A stretch of DNA of 64,000 nt from Thermocoleostomius sinensis A174 (GCF_026802175.1 NZ_CP113797.1:1279026-1343025), one strand, 5' to 3'; counted from the stretch's first letter, positions 34,671 to 45,680 are shown. The notes: generated by a model from the sequence alone, not told the origin. Numbers and translations are program-made.

Positions 34671-37600
34671 TGTCTGAAGGCGAGGGTTCTCCATCCTTAG
34701 GCCTGATTAAACGAATTCAAAAGCGCCTCAAACGGAACCCAACTTCAGAGCCGGATTCAAGTCAATCTTCAGAGCAAGTAGAGCAGGCTCCAGAGGATTC
34801 CTTAGCGGCGATAGAGATATCTGCTCCCTCTATTACGCTGAGAATTCCGCCTGACTTTACGCCCAACCCAGAGTTATCAACGGCGTCATCAGAGACATCC
34901 TCGATCGATTCCTCTTCTGCGTCTCATGTTGTAGATGATCACACTAGTATGCATCTACCGTTTGATGATCAATCCGTCGCCGATCCTCCACCCAGCGAAG
35001 CCATGCGTAGTTTTAACTCGAGTGAAAATTCCAGATTTCTCAGATTTCCATCGAATACAAGTTTCTATTCAACTTCTAGTTCAATACCTAATTCCATGTC
35101 TAACTCCATGTTGATGAACGAGTCATCCACTTCCATCGGTCGAGATTCAACGTTGGGGTGGTTATTGATAACGACGCAACAACTGCGACAAGCGAAAACC
35201 ATTGAAGCCTTGCTGAACATTACAGTGGCAGAAGTGCGGCAACATCTCCAAGTCGATCGGGTTCTAATTTTTCGGTTTCAGTCCGAGAGTCAAGGCACGG
35301 TGCTAGCTGAATCCATCGCTAACGGATACACACCTAGCTTAAAAGAAACATTACCGGCGATCGCCTTTGGTGCAGAACAGCCGTTGCACTACTGGCAATT
35401 GCCCTTCGTTAGTATTGAAGATGCCACGAAACGAGCATTGACCCCACACCAGCGCCAACTGTTTGAACGGTTTCAAGTCATGGCAAGTTTGTGCATTCCC
35501 ATTTACATGGGCAGCCAACTGTGGGGTTTGCTAGTGGTTCAAGGATGTACACGCCCTCATTACTGGCAGGAAGCCCAAATTCTGTTGTTGCATCAGGTTG
35601 TGGCGCAGTTACAGATTGCATTACAGCCCCTGGAATCTAGAGAAGAGCGGCAACTATTTGATCGCATTAATGATCAGATTCGACAAAAAGTGAACCTGAG
35701 TGATCTGTCAGCGATGGTAGTGCGAGATGTGCGTAAACACTTGGGTGCAGACCGGGTGGCCGTTATTCAATTCTGCCCAGATTCTCAAGAAGATTCCTCA
35801 ATCCAGGTTGTGGGGGAAGCTACAGCCAATCTGCCTGTTATGATTAATGCGGTTTGGAAAGTAATCAGCGATCGCGTTCGTGACAACTTGCCGCTTGTGG
35901 TCAATGACAGCCGGATTACAACGTCAACAGAGTCTTTAGATTTTTTAGAACAGTTTGATATTCAATCATGTGCAATCGTGCCACTGGTTCAGGGAGAAAC
36001 CTTATGGGGAGCTTTGGGGGCGTTTCAACACAGCGGTGCTCGCCAGTGGTCGTCAGATCAGATAGAGTTTCTGACCCAGATTAGTCAGCGATTGAATGTG
36101 GCGCTACAGCAAGCTGATGATTTGATGCAGTTACATCAACAGACGGCCCACATTATTGATGTGGTTCAACTGCATCAATCGGTAACGGCGATGATTCCTC
36201 GGTTACTTCAGTCCCAATCCCTAGAAACTCTCTTCCAACTCACTAATCAATCGGTGCGACGATTATTAAAGTGCAATCGGGCAACTATTCATCGCTTGCA
36301 GGATGATGGTAGCCGTGAATGGCTAGCAGAATCGGTAGCGCAGGGATTCAGTTCCCTTGAAAAGGTGCAACTAGAGAGCCGCCTCAATCCAGCCGTGCTG
36401 ATGTTGCAAGAGAATTTGTATCGCCAAGGCAAAAGTTGGGTGGTACACAATATCCATACAGCTGATTATACGACTGAGGAAGTGGAGTATTTCGAGGAAT
36501 TGGGGATTCAAGCCTTTGTGAGAACGCCGATTGTTAAGCAAGGGGCCCTGTGGGGAATTCTTAGCGTGTATCAATCTGGTAAGCCTCGACAGTGGACAGA
36601 TGCTGAATTGTTGGCCTTGCAGCAACTTGGTCTCCAGGTAGGCGTAGCTTTGCAGCAGATTGATCAAGTAATGCAAGTGCAACAGTTATCAGAACAACTA
36701 GCGCAAACGGTGCAGCGCGAGCAATTGGTGATCAAGATTGTGGAACGAGTGCGGCAGTCATTGGATTTACAGCAGACATTCCGCACCACTGCTAGAGAAA
36801 TTCGCAACTTTTTAGAAGTCGATCGCGTGGCTATTTTCAAGTTTGATGCAGAGTCTGGCTACCGAGAAGGAGAAACGATCGCCGAAGATGTACAGCCAGG
36901 CTATGTTTCTGCCTTGTCCGTCAAAGTTGTCGATCACTGCTTCAGCGAAAATTTTGCGGAGATGTATCGCAAAGGACGAGTGTGGGCTACCGCCGATATT
37001 TATCAAGGTGGGCTACAAAGCTGTTATATTGATGTGCTCTCAAAGTTTCAGGTGCGGGCTAATTTGGTCGTTCCGTTGCTGCGTGGAGATGAGCTTTGGG
37101 GATTGTTCTGTGTACACCATTGTCAGGATGCGCGTGAATGGCATTCGACTGATATTGAGTTTGTCAAACAAATTGCGGCTCAACTCAATATTGCAATTCA
37201 GCAAGGAGAATATGTTGAACAGTTACAGCGACAATCAGAGGAACTCTTAGAGATTGCTGAACAGAGTAGGAATGCTAAAGAAAATCTTCAGCAAGAAGTT
37301 ATTCAACTCTTATCAGCTGTCAGACCCGCGTTGAATGGTGATCTAACCGCACGTGCACCTGTGACTGATACCACAGTAGGCACAATCGCCGATGCTTACA
37401 ACAACACGTTGAGCAGCTTACAGCAAATTGTGATGCAAATGCAAACTGCATCAACTCTGGTTGCTCAAACTTCTCAATCAAGTGAAGCATCTTTATCAAG
37501 TTTGTCTGCCCAAGCGGAACTGCAACTGCAATCATTAAATCAAGCCCTAAGCCAAGTACAACGTTTGGTACATTCCACTCAAGTCGTGGAAACCTATGTA

Positions 37601-38272
37601 CAACAAGTGCAGTCTACGGTTCAGCAAGCTAACGAAACTGTTATGTCGGGTGATGAGGCGATCGATCGAACGGTCGATGAAATGGACAAAATTCGTGAAA
37701 TTGTTGCAGAGGCTAATCTGCGGCTGCAACGGCTGAGCGAATCATCGCAGAAGATTTCCAGAATTGTTAGCGTTATCAGCAACTTCACCACTCAGACCCA
37801 ACTATTAGCCCTGAATGCTGCCATTGAAGCCACTCGAGCTGGTGAATATGGGCGAGGATTTGCTGTCGTTGCTGATGAAGTGCGATCACTAGCGCGACAA
37901 TCGGCCGATGCAGCCGTAGAAATTGAACAACTTGTCCAAGACATTCAAGCCAGTACCGCAGAAGTGGCAACGGCAATGGAATCAAGTAGCCAACAGGTAG
38001 CGTCGGGTACTCAAGTGGTGAATGAAGCTCGCGAGAATTTAAACTCAATTGTGAATGCAACTAGCCAAATTAGTGAACTCGTAGCTCATATTACTCAGGT
38101 CATGCAAGAGCAGACTTTACAGTGTCAAACGCTGACACAAACAATGAATGATGTTGCGACGAGTGCAAACAAAACTTCGCAGGATTCTGTCACCATTTCT
38201 ACTTCCTTTAAAGATCTGCTGGCTATGGCTCAAGATCTACACGCGAAAAGTAATCGGTTTAGGGTGGCATAG
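34643..38272 (+). CDS. pixJ: Cyanobacteriochrome-type phototaxis receptor (four GAF, MCP domain)
   Basis: The 1209-residue receptor has a Ser-rich disordered N-terminus to about residue 165, GAF domains at about 180-335, 345-490, 520-675 and 700-870, a linker helix region and a C-terminal MCP signalling domain ([37 protein letters not shown]). GAF4 carries a DXCF motif ([10 protein letters not shown]) with C766 and a second cysteine, C794, in [11 protein letters not shown]; the spacing of 28 equals that of C494 and C522 in TePixJ. Such domains bind phycocyanobilin or phycoviolobilin and sense blue/green light. The residue after C794 is Tyr instead of the usual His. No membrane segments are visible, unlike classical PixJ, so the receptor may be soluble. 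The other GAF domains lack this pair. Confidence 0.93.
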   Translation: MEKPDNQGLVSEGEGSPSLGLIKRIQKRLKRNPTSEPDSSQSSEQVEQAPEDSLAAIEISAPSITLRIPPDFTPNPELSTASSETSSIDSSSASHVVDDHTSMHLPFDDQSVADPPPSEAMRSFNSSENSRFLRFPSNTSFYSTSSSIPNSMSNSMLMNESSTSIGRDSTLGWLLITTQQLRQAKTIEALLNITVAEVRQHLQVDRVLIFRFQSESQGTVLAESIANGYTPSLKETLPAIAFGAEQPLHYWQLPFVSIEDATKRALTPHQRQLFERFQVMASLCIPIYMGSQLWGLLVVQGCTRPHYWQEAQILLLHQVVAQLQIALQPLESREERQLFDRINDQIRQKVNLSDLSAMVVRDVRKHLGADRVAVIQFCPDSQEDSSIQVVGEATANLPVMINAVWKVISDRVRDNLPLVVNDSRITTSTESLDFLEQFDIQSCAIVPLVQGETLWGALGAFQHSGARQWSSDQIEFLTQISQRLNVALQQADDLMQLHQQTAHIIDVVQLHQSVTAMIPRLLQSQSLETLFQLTNQSVRRLLKCNRATIHRLQDDGSREWLAESVAQGFSSLEKVQLESRLNPAVLMLQENLYRQGKSWVVHNIHTADYTTEEVEYFEELGIQAFVRTPIVKQGALWGILSVYQSGKPRQWTDAELLALQQLGLQVGVALQQIDQVMQVQQLSEQLAQTVQREQLVIKIVERVRQSLDLQQTFRTTAREIRNFLEVDRVAIFKFDAESGYREGETIAEDVQPGYVSALSVKVVDHCFSENFAEMYRKGRVWATADIYQGGLQSCYIDVLSKFQVRANLVVPLLRGDELWGLFCVHHCQDAREWHSTDIEFVKQIAAQLNIAIQQGEYVEQLQRQSEELLEIAEQSRNAKENLQQEVIQLLSAVRPALNGDLTARAPVTDTTVGTIADAYNNTLSSLQQIVMQMQTASTLVAQTSQSSEASLSSLSAQAELQLQSLNQALSQVQRLVHSTQVVETYVQQVQSTVQQANETVMSGDEAIDRTVDEMDKIREIVAEANLRLQRLSESSQKISRIVSVISNFTTQTQLLALNAAIEATRAGEYGRGFAVVADEVRSLARQSADAAVEIEQLVQDIQASTAEVATAMESSSQQVASGTQVVNEARENLNSIVNATSQISELVAHITQVMQEQTLQCQTLTQTMNDVATSANKTSQDSVTISTSFKDLLAMAQDLHAKSNRFRVA

Positions 38273-38374
38273 TTGAGAGAGTAGGGAGTAGGGAATTAAA
38301 ACAATTTATCTTGTCTGCTGTTTTTTGCTTTTTCTGTTCTTCTTGATAGTAAGTCTGTAATTCTAAGCGATGTC

Positions 38375-41300
38375 ATGACCCTCGATCCAACCATTCGCGA
38401 GCAAACCTACCGATATTTTGTTCAGGAAGCACCAGAACTGCTGCAAGCACTGGAGCAAGGCTTACTGGATTTCAAAAGCGATCGCAGTCTTCATCATGTT
38501 CATACGTTGCTGCGCGTGACTCATACGCTGAAGGGTGCTTCTATTAGCGTGGGATTGGAAACAATTGCCACGGTTGCTCATTCTTTAGAAGATATTTTTA
38601 AGGCGCTCTGTCAGCCAGATCTGATGATTGATTCGGAAGCAGAAGCGTTGCTGTTTGAAGGAGTGGAGTGTCTGCGGCTGCCATTGGTGGCAGAGTTAAC
38701 GGGGCGATCGGTGAACCATGGAGAAATCTTAGATCGAACGGCGGCAATTTTTGCTCAATTACAGGAGAAATTAGGCGATTGTTTTGATCACAATGCCCAG
38801 CTTCCCACCTCGGAAGAGTTGGGCTTTGATGTGACGCAATCGATTTTTGAAGTGGGAGTGGCTCAACGGTTAGAGCAACTGTCTGAGGCGATCGATCAAT
38901 TGCAACCTAATCAACTTTCGGCTCTCTTGCGTACACAGACCGAGGTGTTTTTGGGGATTGCTGAATCTCTCAATCTGGTTGGGTTTGCGGCCATTGCTCA
39001 AGCAACAATGACTGCCTTGGATCAGCATCCCGATCAGGTCGTCGCCATTGCGCAACAGGCTTTGATAGACTTTCGGGAAGGGCAAGCGGCGGTATTGACC
39101 GGCGATCGCCAGCAGGGTGGGCAACCATCTCCCTCCTTGCAAGCGTGGGCAGAACAAACAACAGAGTCCGTTAATCCGTTGCCTGAAGTTGATGCGAACT
39201 CGTTGTTAGAGTCAATTTGGGGAACAGCGAGTGCAGATGCACTGGAAACCCCAACTGAGCCAGAGCTAAATCTGTTTGCAGCGATGACTGCATCCTCAAC
39301 GAACGATTGGGGGAACGATCGTTCGTTTGCGTCATCCCATCCCATGCATGTATCCCCCCCTCCCTCGGTCAACGATTCAGCAGCCCCTTCTACCGTACGG
39401 GTGAATGTCAAACATCTCGATCACCTTAACTATGCAGTTGGAGAACTCCTCACTCATCAAAACCGACAATTGCTGCAAACCGAACAACTTCGGTTTGATA
39501 TGCTGACATTGCGACGACGACTCAATCAGCATCAACAACTGCTCAATCAACTGCGGCGTTTCTCCGATCGCCTGACGATGGGCGAAGAAGCGCTCCAGCA
39601 AACGAGAAGGCGCGGAAAGGGCAAACGCAACAAATCTTCCTCGGTGCGTCCATCACAGAACTATCTAAAATCTGATGTGGCTCACTCGCAGCCTGTTAAA
39701 CCCGATCGCCACAGCCCTGCCTACCTCATTCAAGCCTTACTGGATGATCTGGTGCAATTGACAGAGTCGGTCGATGCGATTGATTTGTTCGCCCGCGAGT
39801 CTACTCAGACGCAGGAAAAGCAACGTCATCTGCTAACAAATACCCGCAATGCTTTGATTGAAGCACGAATGTTGCCCCTAGGAGAAGTCTTGCGGCGCTT
39901 TCCCCAAGTACTGCAACAGCTAGAGACCTTGCATAACAAGCCCGTGGTTTTAAATTTGCAGGGAACAGATGTATTAATTGACAAAGCGATCGCTGAGAAG
40001 CTGTACGATCCATTGTTACATCTGGTTCGCAACGCTTTTGATCACGGTATTGAAACGCCCACTGTTCGGCAAGAGCAAGGCAAATCTGCTGAGGGGCACA
40101 TTACAATCGCCGCACATAACCAAGGCAGTTGTCTCATGATTGAAGTTCGCGATGATGGCAAGGGAATTGACTTTGACCAAATTCGTTATCGGGCTGTTGC
40201 GCAACAACGGCTTTCGCTCGAGCAAGCTAGTCAACTAAGCCAATCCCAATTGATTGATTTGTTGTTTGAACCAGGGTTTTCAACAGCAGCTCAGGTGAAT
40301 GACTTGTCCGGTCGAGGGATTGGGCTGGACGTGGTGCAAAGTCAACTAAAAGCATTGCGAGGTTCTGTGACTGTACAGACCCAACCACATCACGGTACTA
40401 CCTTTACGCTGCAAATTCCACTAAATTTGACGATCGCCTCATTACTGGTGTGTGAAGCGGGTTCTCAAGTCTATGCTCTCTTAGATGATGCTGTTGAGCA
40501 AATTTTGATTCCTCAATCTAGTCATATTTATGAGCGTCATGGCTGCAAAGCGTTGAAATGGAAGAAAGAGGGACCAGAACAACTTGTACCCATCTTTTCA
40601 CTTTCTAGTTTGTTAAACTATGGTGCAATCATCTATCCTCCAGCCAATTTTCGGTTGCCATCGGTTGCCGGAAAGGAAACAAGCAAACCGATTGTACTGA
40701 TGCGCTGCCAAACTGGGTTATTGGCTATTGAGGTCGATCGCTTGATTGGTGAACAAGAACTGGTGATTCGGCCTCTAGGAAAAATGATTGAAGCCCCTGG
40801 CTATGTGCAAGGGGCGAGTGTTTTACCCACTGGGCAGTTAGCGTTAGTTCTCGATGGAGCCAAGCTGGTACAGTTAGGAATTGCCCGTCAGCAAGCAAAT
40901 GTCCACAGCCATTGGTCGGACTCTGCTAAAACTCTGACTCATGCAACTGCGCCAAGTTTGCTATCGGCTGACCCATCTCATCAAACTGGTTCTATTTCCC
41001 CTCCCGAACGGTTGGCTCCGTCTCAGGTGCCTCCGAACACCCGAATCTTGGTTGTGGAAGATTCCATTACTAGCCGTCAAGCACTCGTGTTTACGTTACA
41101 GAAAGCTGGCTATCAAGTGTTTCAAGCCAAAGATGGTCAAGAAGCGATCGCCCAGCTACAGCATCAGCATCACATTCGCTTAGTAATCTGCGATATTGAA
41201 ATGCCGACGATGAATGGATTTGAGTTTTTGGGACATATTCAAAAACTACCGCACCTGTCTCATATTCCAGTGATTATCCTTTCTTCTCGTACTGATCACA

Positions 41301-41428
41301 GCTATCGATCGCTAGCTGCTCAACTAGGGGCAATTGCTTATATGACGAAGCCCTACATTGAACACAAACTACTAGCCACTATCACTGATCTATTGCAGCA
41401 AACCTTGCTCAATACGGTATCTGAATGA
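38375..41428 (+). CDS. pixL: CheA-type hybrid histidine kinase (PixL)
   Basis: Order of domains: Hpt (about 1-120) with phospho-accepting H50 in RVTHTLKGASISVG; linker; dimerisation region (LDHLNYAVGELLTHQNR); HATPase with HLVRNAFDHGIETPTVR (N box), VRDDGKGIDFDQI (G1 box), GRGIGLDVVQSQLKALRG (G2) and HGTTFTLQIPL; CheW-like domain (about 685-840); and a C-terminal receiver with D940 in LVICDIEMPTMNGFEFL. It phosphorylates PixH and PixG and its own receiver. Length 1017 is normal for PixL/TaxAY. It overlaps the following gene by four bases if that gene starts at its first ATG. Confidence 0.94.
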   Translation: MTLDPTIREQTYRYFVQEAPELLQALEQGLLDFKSDRSLHHVHTLLRVTHTLKGASISVGLETIATVAHSLEDIFKALCQPDLMIDSEAEALLFEGVECLRLPLVAELTGRSVNHGEILDRTAAIFAQLQEKLGDCFDHNAQLPTSEELGFDVTQSIFEVGVAQRLEQLSEAIDQLQPNQLSALLRTQTEVFLGIAESLNLVGFAAIAQATMTALDQHPDQVVAIAQQALIDFREGQAAVLTGDRQQGGQPSPSLQAWAEQTTESVNPLPEVDANSLLESIWGTASADALETPTEPELNLFAAMTASSTNDWGNDRSFASSHPMHVSPPPSVNDSAAPSTVRVNVKHLDHLNYAVGELLTHQNRQLLQTEQLRFDMLTLRRRLNQHQQLLNQLRRFSDRLTMGEEALQQTRRRGKGKRNKSSSVRPSQNYLKSDVAHSQPVKPDRHSPAYLIQALLDDLVQLTESVDAIDLFARESTQTQEKQRHLLTNTRNALIEARMLPLGEVLRRFPQVLQQLETLHNKPVVLNLQGTDVLIDKAIAEKLYDPLLHLVRNAFDHGIETPTVRQEQGKSAEGHITIAAHNQGSCLMIEVRDDGKGIDFDQIRYRAVAQQRLSLEQASQLSQSQLIDLLFEPGFSTAAQVNDLSGRGIGLDVVQSQLKALRGSVTVQTQPHHGTTFTLQIPLNLTIASLLVCEAGSQVYALLDDAVEQILIPQSSHIYERHGCKALKWKKEGPEQLVPIFSLSSLLNYGAIIYPPANFRLPSVAGKETSKPIVLMRCQTGLLAIEVDRLIGEQELVIRPLGKMIEAPGYVQGASVLPTGQLALVLDGAKLVQLGIARQQANVHSHWSDSAKTLTHATAPSLLSADPSHQTGSISPPERLAPSQVPPNTRILVVEDSITSRQALVFTLQKAGYQVFQAKDGQEAIAQLQHQHHIRLVICDIEMPTMNGFEFLGHIQKLPHLSHIPVIILSSRTDHSYRSLAAQLGAIAYMTKPYIEHKLLATITDLLQQTLLNTVSE

Positions 41429-41436
41429 GGAGTACG

Positions 41437-41976
41437 ATGGTTAGTCATCATTCCCCCAACTTAGCCAAATATATTGTCTTTTCGATTACACCCTATCGTT
41501 TTGCTTTGCCTGTCGAACAGGTACTGCGAGTGATTCGTCGTCCTGCTTCAAGTGGTCAACCTAACGAAACTGGGCTACTGCAAATTGATCGCTACGTTAT
41601 CAAGCTCTTGGATCTTCATGAATCATTACAGGCTAGTGCAACGGATTCGCTGCAAAATCGATCGATTTTAGTGATCATCCATAATTTTCAAGGACACCTG
41701 TATGGCATTCCGATTGGTACTCCTCCTGATCTAGTAGAGTTGTCCGCTGCGCTAGTGCATTCACTGCCAGAACTCAATAGCCACTCCAGTATGCCTGAAC
41801 GCATCAGTTATGCAGTAGCCACCTTACAATCGACAACGGTACCTATCTTTCTCCTTGATTTACAACGAGTGCTGACAATGGAGATTCCTAAACCTCGCTT
41901 ATTAATGTCATCTACTCCTAGCACTGCTCAAGTAGGGGAAGTTGATGGTGGGGAGTCGGGAGTCGGGAGTCGGTAA
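41437..41976 (+). CDS. Second CheW-like protein of the phototaxis operon
   Basis: AGGAG at 41429-41433 fits the ATG at 41437 better than the ATG at 41425 that overlaps pixL. The product is a divergent CheW domain (YIVFSITPYRFALPVEQVLR, IDRYVIKLLDLHESLQ, LYGIPIGTPPDLVELSA, FLLDLQRVLTM). It lacks the central NWRGE-type loop found in the first CheW and may have another role such as adapting the kinase to receptors encoded elsewhere. The gene ends in a heptamer repeat that contributes its last codons. Confidence 0.8.
   Translation: MVSHHSPNLAKYIVFSITPYRFALPVEQVLRVIRRPASSGQPNETGLLQIDRYVIKLLDLHESLQASATDSLQNRSILVIIHNFQGHLYGIPIGTPPDLVELSAALVHSLPELNSHSSMPERISYAVATLQSTTVPIFLLDLQRVLTMEIPKPRLLMSSTPSTAQVGEVDGGESGVGSR
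41951..41971. repeat. Heptanucleotide tandem repeat GGGAGTC x3
   Basis: Three exact 7-bp units that form the end of the second CheW gene (residues GESGVGSR). Relatives occur at 1878-1890 and 38283-38296. The repeat may have replaced the original stop. Confidence 0.75.
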
Positions 41977-42009
41977 TAGACTACCAATTTCAATTACCGA
42001 TTATCAACT

Positions 42010-42525
42010 TCAATAATGCACTACAACTGGAGTGCCGATCGTCGCCCAATTGAATAGCCATTCAGCATGATCTACGGCAACATTGACGCAACCATGACTA
42101 ACTGGTGTGCCAAATGAACGATGCCAGTATGCTCCATGAATACCATAATTACCGTCATAGTACATCACAAACGGAACATCAGGAACATCATAATCATCCC
42201 CTTGCATCCGTGCTGTGCGATGTTTTGATTGCACTGTAAATGAGCCAACTAAAGTGGGATGGTCGTCTGTTCCGGTAGAAACAATAATGGCATATACTGG
42301 TGTTCTTCCTTCCCAAGCAATTAAGCGCTGAGTAGACACGTTGATCTCGATCCAGCGAGTGTTTGTGTACTGTAGCTCCGTCATGCGTTGAGCAATCCAA
42401 GTTTGTGCCTCGACAGGTACAACGATCGCCTCCCCAACTGTAATTGATAAACTCAAGCACAAACTTAATAACATCCTCGCACTCCAAGGATTGATCCACG
42501 AACGAGAATGGATTCGGCGTTTCAT
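42010..42525 (-). CDS. L,D-transpeptidase (YkuD family), exported
   Basis: The ATG for MKRRIHSRSW gives a signal peptide with WSARMLLSLCLSLSITVGEA; ATG 17 codons upstream is the alternative. The catalytic domain has TRWIEINVSTQRLIAWEG, PVYAIIVSTGTDDHPTLVG, the histidine motif GIHGAYW and the catalytic cysteine in PVSHGCVNVAVDHAEWLF. L,D-transpeptidases make 3-3 cross-links in peptidoglycan or attach proteins to it. It is a single gene convergent with the phototaxis operon. Confidence 0.92.
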   Translation of the reverse strand: MKRRIHSRSWINPWSARMLLSLCLSLSITVGEAIVVPVEAQTWIAQRMTELQYTNTRWIEINVSTQRLIAWEGRTPVYAIIVSTGTDDHPTLVGSFTVQSKHRTARMQGDDYDVPDVPFVMYYDGNYGIHGAYWHRSFGTPVSHGCVNVAVDHAEWLFNWATIGTPVVVHY

Positions 42526-42645
42526 GATAATTAATTTGTGGTTGCTACTTAGTTGATCGCGTTCATTCCTACCCATCCTGAAATTTTTTACAGAATGTTT
42601 AACCAGCGTGCCTACTCCAGATATAGCAGGTTTTATTCTCTAGAT

Positions 42646-42873
42646 CTACAGAATTTCATCGGGGTTGATGCTCATCGATCGCAACTGCTCAGCTAATCGA
42701 TTAGCGCGTTGGCGTTCCTTACCGGATACCACAGCAAGTCACCTGCCACAAACCCATCTGGGCTCGGCAAACAACCAATCTAAGTTTTGCTGAATCGTGA
42801 CAATCCAACGAAACTGCTCGGTGTTGTCTGCCATCTGGTTGCCGTCACTGTCTGGGTAGATAATTTCTGAATG
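42646..42873 (-). pseudogene. Uma2-family endonuclease remnant
   Basis: The N-terminal segment reads IIYPDSDGNQMADNTEQFRW and IVTIQQNLDWLF, as in Uma2 (DUF820) proteins. After LFAEP a frameshift follows: the correct continuation DGFVAGDLLWYPV is in the next frame. Then about 120 residues with the catalytic core are missing and the C-terminus ERQRANRLAEQLRSMSINPD follows. No start codon remains. It is therefore a gene with one frameshift and a large internal deletion. Uma2 genes are abundant in cyanobacteria and are often found decayed. Confidence 0.8.
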
Positions 42874-43127
42874 GAATCAATTGGCTTCAGCACTCAGAGA
42901 AATCCAAACTGGAAGCAATTAATTTTGTTAAGTTGATCTAAGTATGCCTGAGGGGATCGATCCTACCTTGTATATTAACGTTGAGTATCCTCCAGGTTAT
43001 TAGACTCCTCTCTGCCACTCGCAACGGGTTTCTCCTCGGCAGACAGATCTATGCTGTTTTGAAGCAATAGAAATTAGGTCTGCATCGGACTTTTCTTACA
43101 CTTTTAAAGTTAGATATTGGATTATTT

Positions 43128-45647
43128 GTGAAAACCAAATTCAAGGGTCAGCCTCCAGTTGATAACAACGGAGCAGCGGACGGAATTATTGATAGGATTG
43201 TTGAACTCAGCGAAGTTAGGGTAGAACAAGGACAACGTGATCAACACCCGAAGCAGCACGGCTGTGTTTGGGCGGAATTCACCATATTAAAGCACCTGCC
43301 CAAGAAACTCAAAGTTGGAGTGTTTGCAGCACCCCATACTTTTCCAGCTTGGATTCGCTTCTCGAATGGTCAAGCTCAGAATGACTCTAAGGGAGATTTG
43401 GTCTACGGCATGGCCATCAAACTTATGGGAGTGAAGGGCAAGAAAGTTCTAGAAGGTGAAGAGCAAGCGGAAACTCAAGACTTTGTGTTATCTACACTAC
43501 CTGCTTTTTTTGTTAACGATGCAGAGGATTATGTCGAGTTGCTTGAGAAGCGTAGAGCGAATAATAGTGAATCGATGGCATTTGCTCAGTTTCTTGTTCC
43601 TAGTTGGAGTCCACTGCAATGGCGCTGGCGCGAGGCTCAGATTCTATTACCCGCAGGGTTGAAGAAATTTTTTGGAAAACCAGCGAGTCCTCTAGAAATT
43701 CCTTATTGGAGTGGAACGCCCTATCGTTTGGGATCTCAAGCGATTAAATTTTTTGTCAAACCTGCAATCGAGAACCACGGAACTCAATCATCGAAGAAAG
43801 ACTCCGATTACTTGAGCAAAGCGATGGTCAACCATTTGACGTATCGATCGGCTGAGTTTGACTTTTATGTGCAGCTACAAAATGAAATAAATCCCAACCG
43901 CACGCCTGTAGATGATCCAAGGATTGTGTGGAAAAACGCTGAGACGTATCGCGTCGCAAGGATACGCATTCCAGCACAGATATTTGACCTTCCAGAGCAA
44001 AGAGAATTCGGTGAGAATTTGTCTTTTACACCTTGGCACTGCTTGCCAGAGCATGAACCACTTGGTGATATTAATCAAGTACGTAAGGATACTTATCAAC
44101 ATACTTCAAAACGTAGGCATGTCCAAAGGAACCTATTGCCTCAAGAACCGACTCCGGATGCTTTTACTCCTCAACTACTAGATTCAGTCATGCTGAGCGA
44201 TCGTTCTGTGCAACAATACCCCTTGACAGTTGTTGTTAAAATTCGAACTGATCGTAAAGCTGATCTTGAAGCGATTTTAGAAAGCCGAATCAAAACTATC
44301 AACTACAAGTCTATTCAGGAACGACTGCTTTGGTTGTACTGGTATCAGAAGTTAATCAAAGAAGTCGATAAAAGAGAAGAATTTAATCCTTGGATGATTC
44401 TGCGAGCGTGTTATTTAGCGTTTATCATCATTGAAGACAATGAAATTCGATCGCGATTTAGAGACTCGAATTTGACTCATTTTTCTCGATTTGTAATTTT
44501 AGAAGACCAAGGAACGTTGAAGGGATTAGAGCCACATCTGTACTTCAGTACCAACTATGATGGCGCGTTTGAAGACTATATTCAAGAACTAATTGCCCTA
44601 ATGGGCGATAAGCTCGACAAGATTTTCGAGTGTTGCGAAGGCTACACTGTAGGGTGGGCATTGAACCCCGCTCGATTAACTCGCTTCATTCGCTCGCATT
44701 CATTTCAACCGGAAAACGTGTTTTACAATGCTTATCAATTCACCCAGTCCAAATATGGTCTATCCGTTGCAGCGATACGCCAGAACGCTGAAATTTATGC
44801 CATACTAAAACGGCTTTTACAGTACTTTGACAGTCTAGGTTTTAAGCTGAGTTTACTAGATTTTTATAGTATTTCCTTACCTGCCAGCTTGCCAGCACCA
44901 AGCATCTGGTCAACCATAATAGAAACAGTCAAAAAGTTAGTGGAGAAAAGGAGTGATTCCTTATTAGGTGTTGGTTCCAAGCTGCTGCAATTTCTTCTAG
45001 GAATTAACTCTAATCGACCCCCTGATCTTGTCAAAATTGTAGAACTCAATGAACAGTTTGACTTACCAGGATTTAAAAGAAACTTGAAGACACTTACCGC
45101 TTTAGAAGACAAGATTACACAAAATCAAATAACAGTACTAACTCCACTAAAAACCTGGAGGTTACCCTATGGAATCGAAGTCGATTGGTTTTATCGGATT
45201 GCGTTGACAATTGTTTTGTTTTTGCTAAAACGGGGTGCTCCTAATGGGCTTCCCAAACTAGGTACAATCCATTTAGCACGGTGGGTAATTGTAGATTTAG
45301 AAACACAGGTGAACAAGCGTCGTCGCAAGGCTTCCTATTTGCTGTTTGAAAGCAACTACGATGAAGCTTGGGATGCTTATATTGATGATTTTGTTAGGTA
45401 TACAAGAGACGGAATGAATGTGATTTGGGGACCCTGTGTTGGATTTCCTGAAACGGGTGCTGACGATATTGAGTGGTTTAAATATTACATCCGTCAGCAT
45501 CAATTTCCGGCTCAAATGTTTTATAGTGCTCATCCAAATCTATCGATTGGGCAAATTCAACGCGATCGAAAAATTGGCGAACGAGCAATACAACTGCTCA
45601 ATTTTCTGCAACACGCAGAAGTGCAAAGATTTCTTACAAACCTATAA
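43128..45647 (+). CDS. Catalase-like protein with duplicated C-terminal domain
   Basis: GTG start. Residues 1 to about 340 match the catalase-like family: RDQHPKQHGCVWAEFTIL, HTFPAWIRFSNGQAQNDS, GMAIKLMGV, QDFVLSTLPAFFVND and RVARIRIPAQIFDLPEQ. These proteins bind haem but many lack strong catalase activity. The C-terminal 480 residues are an extension in which one domain of about 120 residues occurs twice (about 449-568 and 713-832): (H)xxRxVIxxL ... YLxFxSNYDxAxxxYI ... CxG ... FIRxHxFxxxxxFYxA ... IxxNxxI. The fold may be ferredoxin-like. The next gene, 33 bp downstream at most, encodes a DyP peroxidase, so the two are probably cotranscribed and act on the same oxidant or product. Confidence 0.8.
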   Translation: MKTKFKGQPPVDNNGAADGIIDRIVELSEVRVEQGQRDQHPKQHGCVWAEFTILKHLPKKLKVGVFAAPHTFPAWIRFSNGQAQNDSKGDLVYGMAIKLMGVKGKKVLEGEEQAETQDFVLSTLPAFFVNDAEDYVELLEKRRANNSESMAFAQFLVPSWSPLQWRWREAQILLPAGLKKFFGKPASPLEIPYWSGTPYRLGSQAIKFFVKPAIENHGTQSSKKDSDYLSKAMVNHLTYRSAEFDFYVQLQNEINPNRTPVDDPRIVWKNAETYRVARIRIPAQIFDLPEQREFGENLSFTPWHCLPEHEPLGDINQVRKDTYQHTSKRRHVQRNLLPQEPTPDAFTPQLLDSVMLSDRSVQQYPLTVVVKIRTDRKADLEAILESRIKTINYKSIQERLLWLYWYQKLIKEVDKREEFNPWMILRACYLAFIIIEDNEIRSRFRDSNLTHFSRFVILEDQGTLKGLEPHLYFSTNYDGAFEDYIQELIALMGDKLDKIFECCEGYTVGWALNPARLTRFIRSHSFQPENVFYNAYQFTQSKYGLSVAAIRQNAEIYAILKRLLQYFDSLGFKLSLLDFYSISLPASLPAPSIWSTIIETVKKLVEKRSDSLLGVGSKLLQFLLGINSNRPPDLVKIVELNEQFDLPGFKRNLKTLTALEDKITQNQITVLTPLKTWRLPYGIEVDWFYRIALTIVLFLLKRGAPNGLPKLGTIHLARWVIVDLETQVNKRRRKASYLLFESNYDEAWDAYIDDFVRYTRDGMNVIWGPCVGFPETGADDIEWFKYYIRQHQFPAQMFYSAHPNLSIGQIQRDRKIGERAIQLLNFLQHAEVQRFLTNL

Positions 45648-45680
45648 TTGTTCTCATCTCAAGTTAAAGTTTTAAGAAAA

